Shown piece after piece: positions 21,938 through 32,803 of a stretch of 64,000 nt of DNA. The position numbers and the translations under genes are program-made. The stretch's first letter is position 1. Each line of letters starts with the position of its first letter. This DNA is from Cryptomeria japonica (lineage: Eukaryota; Streptophyta; Pinopsida; Cupressales; Cupressaceae), in contig NC_081414.1 of assembly GCF_030272615.1 (NCBI RefSeq), positions 526,485,137 to 526,549,136 of the forward strand, given 5' to 3'. Under the pieces are notes generated by a model. That model had not been told where the DNA came from and searched no databases. It saw nothing but the letters and a program-made list of their open reading frames with translations.

Positions 21938-23193
21938 TGTAGCATCCTAAAATTGTGACACTTGCAATTTCGACTGCATTTCGGTCTTCACGATGGCGAC
22001 GCAACACGCAACCTGAATGGAGACCCCAAAACTTGCTCGCGACACTGAAAACTGCATTTTTCAAGCACCCTGGCCTGAACCTCCTTGCACCCTGCTGTCC
22101 CAGGAGGTGGGACCAGAGCACCCAGCGCCCTGGTCCTTCAGGACCAGGGCGCCCAGTTCCCTGGTCCCCAGGACCATGGCGCCCAGCGCCCTGGTCCCTG
22201 GGTCCTATTTTGGGCCCGGTCTCCTAAGGGGCTCGGGTCTTTTTGTTTGCAATTTGGAAATTACATTTCCTGGTCGGCCTAAGGTCAGGAAAATCAGTCT
22301 ATCAGCCCTAAATGACAAGTATATAAACTACATTTTCCTCTTTCATTCGATATGAGGGAAAAGGCGTGGAAATTATACTCGAGCATTCAAGCATTCAAGC
22401 ATTCCTTCAAGCAATTGATCATTTCAAGTCTCCATTCAAGGCTAAGTGTTGCATTCAAGTCAAGGATTCAACCATTGAAGAGGAGATCACATACTACATG
22501 CTACATACAAAATACAACATACAACATCTAAACCTTCGCACATAAGGATACCAACATCCTTAGAATAAGGTATTAGTACTTGTTTTACAGTCATTTACAT
22601 TTACAACTCTTGCTCATTTCTTGGTTAATTCCAAAACCGGGGTTTGACCTAAAGGCAAACCCCTAATCCCTAACCCCCCAATCGTCTTCGCTTTTCTGTG
22701 TGTAGGTTGCAGGTACGCGGCTGAAATTGAAGATCTGGAATCCTTGTGCAGAGATGAACCGATCCCCCTTCGTTTGACGGATTTTTCGGAGGACCGTGGT
22801 GCCGGGCGCCATCGTCCCGACAACTTTTGCTCAAATTTGCAGGACAGCACCATATCGACATTTTACTGCTAATTCCAGGTCCGCAGCTTCATACTATATT
22901 CCTATCTCAGTTTATAAGCGAATCTTTGTCACTTTCTATGTATTCCTAGCTTAATTCTTCTATGCACATTCTTTACAAAAGAGGGTAGCCTTGCTGTCTT
23001 AACCCTTGAAACACATTTAGCATCCAATCTTGCATTGCGTGGGATTGGATCTTGTGGGTTTCAACCCCTCTTTTGAATGTAAAGTCTCTCCCCTAAGTGA
23101 AAACCATCGAATCCTAGCGAACCTCCCTTCTCTCTCCTCGGAGTTGGAAGAGGGGAGAACAACTAGGGTTCGATTGCGATTTTCCGCTTTACA
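21938..23193 (+). repeat. 3' LTR of the Gag-only element
   Basis: Same length (1256 bp) as the 5' LTR and about 98-99% identical by visual comparison. It is followed by target duplication CTTGC. Differences are mainly C/T and G/A, several at CG sites. Confidence 0.92.
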
Positions 23194-23595
23194 CTTGCCA
23201 ACTTTCATTTATAGTTGTGAAGTTCATTGAATACATTATGTATGTCCATGTACATAATTAATTATTAGGAATCCTTGAACCCTTAAACATTAATAGTGAA
23301 ATTTAATCCCTTAAACATGTATCAGTATAAATCAAGTATCTACCTATAACTATGTACGTATACATGCATATATAAATGTACATATATATGCATATATGCA
23401 TGTACATGTATATGCATATATGTATGTACTTGTACATGCAAATATGTACGTGCATGGATGTACATTCACATTTTTAAATCCAGGGCAACTACATATGTGC
23501 ATGGATGTGCATGAAAATATGTGCATGCACATATTTACATGGATGTGCATGCACATATGTACATGTATATATGTAGATGTTTTCAGAGATGACTA
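23194..23595. repeat. Low-complexity ATGTACATGCATATG-rich DNA
   Basis: After about 140 bp that match the 13-15 kb repeat field in reverse complement, the sequence becomes a simple alternation of tgtacatgcatat words (23350-23580). It produces long meaningless Met/His/Tyr ORFs on both strands. A similar stretch lies at 23795-23970. The two flank a transposon terminus. Confidence 0.8.
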
Positions 23596-24524
23596 GGGGA
23601 GAGGATCCAAGACATGTGCACCCTAACTTTGGGTGTCCACGTGGCACACAAAGTGGACCCAAAGACCAACTTTTCAACCCGCCCACTTAGACCGCTGAGT
23701 TGGCGGCCCCAATTCAAAACCATTTGACAGTAAAACTGAAAATGTGAACCCTTTTATATTAACCAATCATGCATATAAATAAAGGTGCCACAATGTGTAT
23801 GTATATGTATATGCATATATGTTTGTACATGTATATGCATAAACGTATGTACATGTATATGCATATATGTATGTACATGCATATGAATAAACATATGTAC
23901 ATGTATATGCATATATGTATGTACATGTATATGCATATATCTATATACATGTATGTATGTAAATATTTGTGGTCCATATTGTTCAGGAGAGAAAAACTAT
24001 TAGTAAACAAAACACATGTATAAGTAGCACAATTGAACTTGAAAGGTCCACAAACTAGTTTTTTATAGGACTCTTTGTTAGATTAAAACCAATTCTCATG
24101 TAATGTGATGATTGGGCCAAGGTCTCAACAATTGGAACAACTACATTAAGTCATTGGAAGAGGACATGCCATCCTCATAATCCTAAACAATGAGGACATG
24201 TTGTCATTTGAAATCTGTGTACTCGTGATTTATGTTGCACTTTCATATTCATATTGAATGGTCTGTGCATCACAATTCTCAAGTATAAAGGTATTCAAAC
24301 GGCTATGTGTCCTCTTTGTAGTTTATTGTGGAGGTGCAAGTAAGGAGAGGTGATGTGTACTTAATGCCTCTCCAGTTGGAATTTGAATGTGGGGGCAAGT
24401 CTATTAGGCAGAGTAGATGGTCGGTAAGGTGTGCAAGTGATTGATCGCCACAAGGCCATCTTGTTCGATGCAGATGGAAAGTGTGGTAGGTTTCGGGGGT
24501 GGGCTGCTCTCATTCCTGTTGAGG

Positions 24525-24645
24525 GTCCAAAGTGACATTTTTTGGCAACTTGGATGACTCGTCATCATTGACCATGCAAAAAACCTCATTGGCATGTCAA
24601 CTTTTGATTTTGGGTTGCCAACTCAACGACACTTGTCAATATTTT
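24525..24645 (-). repeat. Inverted fragment of the DNA-transposon subterminal region
   Basis: The reverse complement of this stretch matches 10940-10991 joined to 11998-12055 without the solo LTR between them. It therefore represents the empty insertion site and independently supports the LTR boundaries. Confidence 0.8.
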
Positions 24646-24649
24646 CTCC

Positions 24650-25190
24650 TCATCCCACAACATCTTCTCAATTGCATTGACATATAAAATTGTCGTATTT
24701 TCTCATTCATGTACATAAGTGGAAACATAAAACTTGTAGTTGTTGACATCTATGCTCAATCATCCCATTACATGTACTAAATTTCAATGACATCTACATA
24801 AAATAGGTACGCACATAATTGGAAACTACAAGCACGGTCATGTTCACAACTTCCTCAATCATCTTTTCTCATTCATCCCATTACATGTTCTCAATTGCAT
24901 TGACATATAAAATAAATGAAATGCACCTAATTGGAGACATAAAACATATAGTTGTTGACATATTTTCTCAATCATCCCATTACATGTAGATAATTGCATC
25001 AACATCTATATAAAATAAGTAAGCACATAATTGGAAACTACAAGCATGTACTAGTCCACAACTTCCTCAATTATCTTTACTCATTCATCCCATTACATGT
25101 TTTGAATTGCATGGACATATAAAACAACTTCCTCAATCATCACATTACTTGTTTTGTATTGCATCGACATACAAAAAAATACCATATGAG
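24650..25190. repeat. Degenerate tandem repeats of about 120 bp
   Basis: Recurring phrases are TCATCCCATTACATGT, TTGCATTGACATATAAAA and CACATAATTGGAAAC(T)ACA, alternating so that a higher-order unit of about 240 bp is apparent. There are no genes. It lies between the transposon terminus and the 3' end of its transposase gene, a subterminal position. Confidence 0.7.
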
Positions 25191-25279
25191 CATAATTCAA
25201 AACAAAAATCATGTCAAATCCATGTCTTGAAAAGACATTTTCGTAGTTCTAGTCTATCTTGATAAATAATTTTTTTTTT

Positions 25280-25600
25280 AAAAAAGAGCACATATGTTCA
25301 TGTAGAGGTCAGCTAAACCAAGGGGGAAACAAACTTCTTCTAACTTCAGGTGGTACCCTTGAGCCTGTGATAGGTGCCATTTTCTAATCACATTGTATTG
25401 GGCTTCTATACCTAGGACTGTCGGCAACCCCTGGCATGCGAGTTGAAGAAATAGAAAAGGTGATGGGTGGGGAAGTTGGTTGACATTTTGAAGGTGGTCA
25501 AAAATATCCAAGGATGTCGGCAACCCTTGGCATGTGAGTTTAAGGAATAGTAAAGGTCACAGGTGGGGAACTTGGCTGACAAATTGAAGGTGGTCAAAAG
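25280..25600 (-). repeat. Short tandem duplication downstream of the transposase
   Basis: A unit of about 115 bp with GGCAACCC-TGGCATG and AAGGTGGTCAAAA is present twice (about 25425-25505 and 25528-25600). On the minus strand it encodes a repeated peptide around CQGLPT. Function not recognised. Confidence 0.5.
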
Positions 25601-27740
25601 GTGGGGATCATTGTGTTCAACATGTCTTGCATTATGGGATGTTGTTCTGGCAACAGACTAGATGGAGTCGATGGAATGTTTAGCATCCTCTTTCTTGCCA
25701 AAATAATTCTCTGCTCATCGATGACCCTTTCCTCTTCCTCCTGCTCCTTTAAAGCCTTCTCTCATTTTTGTCTTTCCTCCTTCTCCTTCTTCTCTATCTC
25801 TTTCAGCCTTTCCTTTTCCTTACGCAATATCTCCTTTTTTTTCTAGATCCTTCTTCTACTTTGCCAATATGATTGCTGCCTTTTTTTCTTTGGCCTACTC
25901 TTTCTTTCTTTATTTGGTCTCCTCTGCTTCCATCTTCTTCACCTCTTGAACCATTGACTATTCCATGAACTCATCAGATGTAACAACTGTGAATTATAAC
26001 TCAACCGAAGTCCATCATGAACACCTTTCCCTTTCATCTTGTTGATGATGTGAACAATCAGCTTAAAAAAATTTGGCAGTCCTATTTCATGTTGAGAGGG
26101 GCCCGTCTCACTGACTTGGGATAGCAGGTTCTCCTCTTCCTCACTACCAACTTGTGTTGTGTCTTGTGTGGTGTCTTGCTATGTCAATTCTACATTAGGT
26201 TGGCTATCTGATATACCACAAGCGACATAGTAATGCACCACATCATCCATGGCAGTTGTGGGTGGTGAAGGGAAAGTGAATGTGGAGTCTTCTTGTTGCC
26301 CTTCCAAGTCAACTCCTAGACCCATTTCCCCATTGACCACCCATGTCAATGCTATTCACTGTGATGGAAGAGAAAGACTATCTTCCACATTGTCACTCAC
26401 TCTTTCAGTGATTTTTTATGCAACAACTTCACTTGAAACACCAACACCAGATAGGCTTAGCATGTTTTGCACTGTCAAAACATCCTCGCCATTTTAAATG
26501 TCGAATGTGGTGCTGGGTTGCATGTCATCCATGAGGGCATCAAGATTTATGGCCCATATCCCCATCCTTCTGAAGCCTGCTACAATGTTAGAAACTGGCA
26601 ATGCCTTCTTCAAGGACTTGCTTTCTATTTTTGCCAGTTCTTCCCTTCTAATCTCCAAATTTGGAAACCTTGCCAACCACGATGCTCTTTCTGTTTTGAA
26701 GTACATTTTGAATGGAGAGAAGACACTCACATCCAGTGGATTTATTTTTTAAGAGGTGTGAGCTGATAATGCGAGCAAGTCTATACTAAACATCCTTGCC
26801 TCTTGGATGGTTGCCACTGCAACATGGCTACCATTGCTGTCAAATATAAGCAAGTGCATTTTGGTGGGCTCTACACCCCCTGGAATAGATCACAGAAAGT
26901 GGTGTAGCCAATTAAGGAATAGTTCCTTCGTCATCCATGCATGTTTATGTGTTTCCATACAAGTACTTGGTTTATATTTGGCGATTTAATTCTATAGGTG
27001 CTTCTTCCCTTTGAACCAGTACAAGCCTGGGATGATTTGCCCAAAAGAATTCACGCAGTACATAATCGTAATCTTCATGACTCTTCGGGATTATGTATGA
27101 GACATTGAAACTTCCTCTCCTAGCGAGCACCCTCATAGCACCATTTATGCCCATCATAACCTTAGTTTCATCACAGTTCCAAATCTGACAAGGACCATAC
27201 GAATTTTCTGCATAGGCCTTTGATAATGTCTCTTAGAAAGAAACTACGACAGGTCTCAGAGTGAGTGCCCTACCTTTGTCAAGGCCTTCAGCTATCCGCA
27301 AGGTGAGTTATGGATGTAGGGATTCAAAACCAGCCCACCATGACTTCCCGGGCATGCCATCCTTAAAAGGGTTGGGTCTACCCTCACAAATCTGTGCCAC
27401 AGTTGCCTTTTTTGATGTAGACCTGATAGACATGTCATTTTCCTCTATATCATGGATTGCACCCTCCATGGAAGAAGATGACCATAGCTTTTGTGGCCTT
27501 GTAAAATTACTTGCAATTGAAGGAGTAGTAACATCCACTATGGGTGGCGGGACAGGTTCTAGTTCCTGATCCTCTGGTGATGGGGGGTATAGGCTTTTCT
27601 TCGATCATATTAGGAGATAGGGTCTATGGCTGAACTAGGATCTTCACACCTCTTTTATGTGATGGAAACCTTGTTGATGCTCTCTTCTTTGCATCGTGGG
27701 AAGTCATCTTATTTGCCTTCCTCATCTGCTGAGAATAGTA
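25600..27740 (-). pseudogene. Decayed pogo-like DDE transposase
   Basis: This gene cut and pasted the transposon when active. From the N-terminus (about 27740): a basic start, then a CENP-B/Tc5-type helix-turn-helix with the signature NPFKDGMPGKSWWAGF (27308-27538 frame), then a DDE_1-type catalytic core. The first Asp is in IWNCDET (27170-27172), followed by GSFNVSYIIPKS. The second Asp is in IFDSNGSHV (26839-26841) and the third in NPLDVSVFSPFK (26731-26733), giving a DD35D spacing typical of pogo-like enzymes. A Lys/Glu-rich coiled-coil tail follows (about 25950-25620). Several frameshifts, an in-frame TAA between the second and third Asp and other stops make it non-functional. Family assignment is from motifs only. 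Confidence 0.75.
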
Positions 27741-28450
27741 ATAAATTGTATGTTAGTTATATTTACATGACAAATATACAGATCAATATGAATTGTACAA
27801 TACACATGAATTTTTTTTGTAATTTTAAATGTAACCTACAAACATATATACAATACAACATGGGTTACATTGAGATGGAGCCAACTAACCAAGTGATGTT
27901 GTAAGTTGATGCCTGCTTAATGATATTAACTTTGATGCTTGACATGGAACCATTGTACAAGTAAGGAGTGGATGACAAGATAGTGAAAGATGACAGTAAT
28001 GCTCGAACAATAGAAGTATGGTTCCCTATGTAAAATGATATCTTTTATGGGCATATGTGTGTGGAAATGTATTATTTATTGGAAACTTAGACAACATGGG
28101 TTTAGAGGTACATGTGCTGACTTAGTTTGGTAGGGATTCATGGTTGAAACCTTCTAGGTCAACTAGATGTGGTGGTGTAGCTGAAATGGCTTCCTTCCAA
28201 AGAATTTGTTGACTATGTACTCGGCAAGGCAGATTAGGATGCAACCTAGTTTGACCACAGTGAGGTTGACTTTATACTTTGGTAAAAATCCATGATGGAA
28301 TATGTTCATTGACTACTCTTCAATGCATCTATTGCCATGATAGGGTAGAGGATCTTTGACGAACTTGTGGTCCATAGATTTCTAAAAAAAACTATTCAAA
28401 TTGTTGGTTTTCCATGATTCTAGATTCACCTTAAATAATTTAGAATAGAA
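27741..28450. other. Spacer between the transposase and the second ORF region
   Basis: AT-rich sequence with scattered stop-broken minus-strand frames. No domain or terminal repeat recognised. Confidence 0.4.
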
Positions 28451-28456
28451 AGATGA

Positions 28457-29088
28457 TCAGGTGGGGAAGAGATGACCATCATAGGGCTTTGGATAGACAA
28501 AGAGGTGGTCAACAATATAAGAATGCTTCACAATCCATTCTTGTTGTGCATGAATGCATGGATAAGCGATTTGAACTAGCCATTCAGTGGGTGGAATAGG
28601 TGACTGTGAAAAGGGATCAAAATATTCACAGAGGTAACTTGTAATGTGATAATTTGCATCATTTGGAGTGAGGGTTGCAATGAGACCTTGAGTTTTTAGT
28701 GTGTGATGGGCCTTCAAACAGTTTTCCCTATCGTATTCATAATTTTGAACAATTTGATAGCGTTCATCTCTGTTTGAGACATCGACTCTCAGCTACGTCC
28801 ATGTCTGATGTCTGGAATGTATCATTGTGACTTCTTCATAGTCATCTGCATCATGGTATATATTACAAATATATCATGCCACCTAATAGTTGAACGCATC
28901 TGTATACAAGATTTGCTGCTTCTAGAATTTGCATCAACGTTTCGGATCACACCCTGTGATCTACCATCAGGATGAAGGAGAGTGTCAACTAGGGCATTTA
29001 ATTTGTACATCTCTGAGCACTCTCCTTTTGTAGGATGATGGATCATGAAGTGTGATTGGAAATGTTGGTGTAAAAAAGAGACAAACAA
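28457..29088 (-). pseudogene. Second decayed ORF of the DNA transposon, function unknown
   Basis: Two minus-strand frames (29088-28822 and 28717-28457) with non-repetitive amino-acid composition suggest remnants of one protein. No family was recognised. The first frame contains HHPTKGECSEMYKLNALVDT; the second contains ITSYLCEYFDPFSQSPIPPT. It lies upstream of the transposase on the same strand, between it and the right terminus, so it may be an accessory protein of the element. A short stretch at its 5' edge resembles 7035-7100. Confidence 0.35.
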
Positions 29089-29099
29089 TCAAATCCAAA

Positions 29100-30055
29100 A
29101 GCGGGTAATGTAATTCAGTCATGGCTTGTGGAAATTTAGTAAATTTAATATTTGTATATGTACATGACCTCTATATGTACATATCCATATATGTGTATAT
29201 ATACATCAACTATATATGTACATATATGTAAAACTACACAAGTATAATAGTTGTAAATGTATATGTATGTAGACACAGATATGAATTTCCAATGGACAAT
29301 TAATTGAATTTTGTTAGTACATAAAACTAAAACACCATTTTGATGTTCAAATCAATAACCAGTTTGTTGTTTGATGTTCAATTGTGTTTGGATGTTTCTG
29401 TTGTGATATTTGTATACGTTTATATGTGGAGTCAGTAGTTTTGATGTTTACTGTTAAATTTTTTCAAAATTTTATGTTTGTTTCTATTTCAATTCATTCG
29501 ACTCACTTGAGTCATTGAGGGTTGGTTTTCTGTCATGCACACTTTTAAGTATGTTTACTTGTGCATTTGGAATTGTATTTTGATGTTTGAATTGGGCTTA
29601 TATGTATATATCTGTATATACATATATGAACATCAGTTGTAGATGTACATATATATATATATACACACACACAAAAGTAGAAGGGTTGTAAATGTATGGG
29701 TCTATGTTCATGCAACCATGTAGACTAAATTGAGTCACTATTTGATGTATGTCCACTTGAGTCAGTGTTGTGTTTGAATTGGAATAAAGTCAGTCATTTG
29801 CATGACTCTATGTTAATTTTCATTCATCTACACTTTTGTCTGTGTTCAATTGTGCATTTTGAATTGACTTCTTTAAAGTTTAATTGGTTGCTATAAAGTT
29901 GAGTTTAATGAATTGGGATTGTATATATAAACCTTGAAATATACAAAATTGAGTGTATAAGTATTGCATGTGGAATATATATACTAGATAATGTATATAT
30001 ATATACATATATTATCAAATATATATATTTGACAACATGTATATACATATGTATA

Positions 30056-30056
<1 letters not shown>
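29100..30056. other. AT-rich subterminal DNA, TATATGTACAT words
   Basis: Many TATATATGTACATATATG words occur with no coding content. Minus-strand ORFs crossing this region are products of simple repeats. Confidence 0.6.
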
Positions 30057-30368
<312 letters not shown>

Positions 30369-30370
30369 TA

Positions 30371-31690
30371 GGACAAATAATATCAAGTGGAATGTGAGAT
30401 GGCAGATGCGTACTAAAACACAAAAAGCTCATTAATGTAGGGAATATGAGGTGGTGGTTGCTTATTAGATGGGAAGTGTGCATAATAAAGCCAAAATATT
30501 CAAAGAGATTTGGCTCACTGACATTTGTATAAAGCATTGAAGAGGAAATAAAATAAATAAATAAATGCATCTATTTATAGGGGTCAAGCAGTGCATTGAG
30601 AATATAGTTTATTTTAGTAATTGTTCAGCGAAGGGGAAACAATTTGCAGGAACCAATAAGAATGGAAGCTACATTCACACTTTACACCTCAAGGCAACAA
30701 CTGGCATTTTCTAGCGCAATATCTGATAAGAGATTGAAGCAAGTTTTCAAGTACCAAGATGAATAATTTATCACGACAATTAAGGTGTTCCTTGGTGACT
30801 GTTTCCTGAAAAATAGAACATAGGTACCACATGAATGTTGACATTGTGAATATGGTTTTGGAATGGGGGCTGGAGATTGGGAAGAACACTGAAAAGTGTG
30901 CATGCTTTTTGCAAGGAATAGTGGGTAAGGAATGGTTAGGCAGCCTGAAGCCTCCGCTCGACAAGGTCGTTCTTGGAATTGGATTTGATTATCTAGTAGG
31001 GGAAGGAGTAGAAGTAGAACTCATGACACTGTTCCCATTCATTAGATGGAGAGTGGGGCAGGACCAAGAAACTAGGAGGTCCGAAGCGGTCAAGAGCAAG
31101 AGGTTGCTTGAGCAATTTCTTCATTAAAAGGAAGGTGGTGCGACTGTCGCAGGTGCGGGTGGGGATGAAGGCGGTGAGCAAAGGCTGCAGGTCAGATTGG
31201 AGTCAATGTACTTATGTGTATAAAAACCTATGGGGGAAAGCAAGAAATAGTTTATTTTAGTCTATGACAAATCATTTTTTTAATAATTTTGGTAAGTGAG
31301 TCGTAGTTTAAAAAAAAAACACTATTTATTGACTTGTTAAATGTAAAATGAAAATAGCCTTGTGGATTGTGAACAAGAAAAATACTTGGAAAACACGTCT
31401 TCTTTGCTTGAATTGTGTGGCTTCTTGCACCTCTACAACATGCTCTTTCTCCGTCTTCTTTCTCTTTGCTTCTTGCTTTGGATCGCTAAATGCAATGGGT
31501 TGATTTCAAGAGCTTATTTATGTTTGAGAATTTGAATTTGAATCGAAGTTCTTTAATTTTTTTACCTACTGTGTTGAATTTGAATTTGAATCTCCATATT
31601 TCCCCATTTATGTCTGAGTTGATTTTTTTTTTTTTTAAATTCGTGGCCTTACACAAGCGGTGTGATGAATGCAGGTGATATGACCAATCA
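30371..31690. other. Non-coding stretch to the right of the DNA transposon
   Basis: The plus ORF at 30831-31127 (98 codons) has ordinary composition but no recognisable motif; it could be a degraded exon. The remainder is AT-rich with A and T homopolymers (31305 and 31626). No terminal repeats identified. Confidence 0.35.
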
Positions 31691-32383
31691 CGATGTTGAA
31701 GTGACTATATCACCCTAGTTTGAGCTGGACAAATGATGCATCCATAGCCGGTGAATCCTCAAAAGAGAACTAACCATCTTATGTAGCAAGAGTAACACAA
31801 CGAAAGAAAAAATAAAACATAAAAATATTATAGAAACAAATCATATTATTAACTTAGAATCTTTGGTAACCAACCAGTTATCATCATACAATCATCATAG
31901 AACATTCGGTAGTCAACTGGTTACATGCAGGTTACATGCCTAATATAATCCATCCAAAACTCTCAGAGTAAACTGGATCTCTAACCATGAATCTAAATCC
32001 TTATTTTGATCTCTGCTACTTTACAAATGATTACATAATGCCATATATATACACCCCCCGAAACATATCTGGGTCAGCCACAAAAGATTACATTTACCAA
32101 TGCAGGAAAATGAAACGTATAGGTCGGCTCCAATAATGAAAGGAAAATCTTCAGAAAAGAACCACCAAAAAGTGCAAATCAATAGGAAGGTTGGTCAAGG
32201 ACTTAGGAACATTAAGAAAGATCCAAAAAAGATCCACACACCAAGAAACCACTCCGGAAAAGAAGAATCTCCAACTGGTAATCCCAAAATTGCTCCACAA
32301 CCCAGAAACAGTAAAAACGAAAGCAATATCTCACCAAAAAAAATCCAAATGGACTGAAAAATATGGAATTAAGCACATAAACT
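31691..32383. other. Uncharacterised sequence adjoining the gypsy remnant
   Basis: This stretch holds Lys/Pro-rich plus-strand shadow ORFs (32100-32385) and A-rich segments. It may contain non-coding parts of the minus-strand gypsy element that follows, but no LTR boundary could be fixed. Confidence 0.3.
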
Positions 32384-32798
32384 AGCCTAGAAACCAAAAA
32401 ATGCGATCTATAATGAAAATTAAGCCACGACCAGAATGTATTGGTAAGAACATATAAAATTGCACACAGAAATGAACAAAAATTGAAAGGAAATATTTTT
32501 GGTTAATGTAAGATTGCTCATAGACCAAGAATACTCCCACATTAGACACCCCAGGTAGAAAGAGATGTTCCATGAGAGGAAAATCATGAACATCGAAAAG
32601 GATTCGGGATAAATATCCCATGTTGATTTTTGATCGAAACATCTTCCTTATCTGCAAACCTCTTCCTTAGCTCTTCTAAAACCTCAACTGGATTCTTTAA
32701 CTTTTGAATCTCTTTATTTCCCTTCCCTTGCTTCAGATCTGCATACTGTCTTGGCTTACTGCTCTCTTTCTTTTGCAACTCAGATTTATTTTTGCCAC
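32384..32798 (-). pseudogene. Ty3/gypsy protease-to-RT linker fragment (3' part)
   Basis: The minus frame 32814-32584 encodes a Lys/Glu-rich linker (ELQKKESSKPRQYADLK) and then FADKEDV-like sequence. Together with the protease fragment at 36656-37330 it forms one frame interrupted by an LTR insertion: the target duplication AAGAC lies at 32799-32803 and again at 36656-36660. No reverse transcriptase follows, so the element is truncated. Confidence 0.6.
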
Positions 32799-32803
32799 AA
32801 GAC

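Larger units (their letters stand above)
15319..23193 (+). mobile_element. Complete non-autonomous LTR retrotransposon encoding only Gag/protease-like protein
   Basis: The element is bounded by CTTGC target duplications (15314-15318 and 23194-23198) and two 1256-bp LTRs (15319-16574 and 21938-23193) with TGTA...TACA ends. A TGG at 16578 starts a likely primer-binding site 3 bases after the 5' LTR; the priming tRNA was not assigned. A polypurine tract AAAGTGGGGGCTAAA (21923-21937) abuts the 3' LTR. Between them lies one long ORF (17750-21193) and no reverse transcriptase, RNase H or integrase. By eye the LTRs differ at about 17 positions, mostly transitions, so the insertion is young compared with the other elements here. 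The organisation matches the class known as TR-GAG or LARD-like non-autonomous elements. Motif style points to the Tat lineage. Confidence 0.92.

Noticed and set aside
23754-24023. Met/His/Tyr-rich ORFs on both strands
   Set aside because: They are translations of an ATGTACATGCATAT simple repeat, open on both strands for compositional reasons.
25601-25846. Ser/Phe-rich plus ORF resembling a membrane protein
   Set aside because: It is the antisense of the Lys/Glu-rich coiled-coil tail of the transposase remnant.
30369-30450. Continuation of the LINE RNase H from 10853 after the transposon's right end
   Set aside because: A fragment reading ECEMADAY is reminiscent of the RNase H tail, but it needs a frame change and does not follow naturally from the left flank. 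Too weak to use for pairing the termini.
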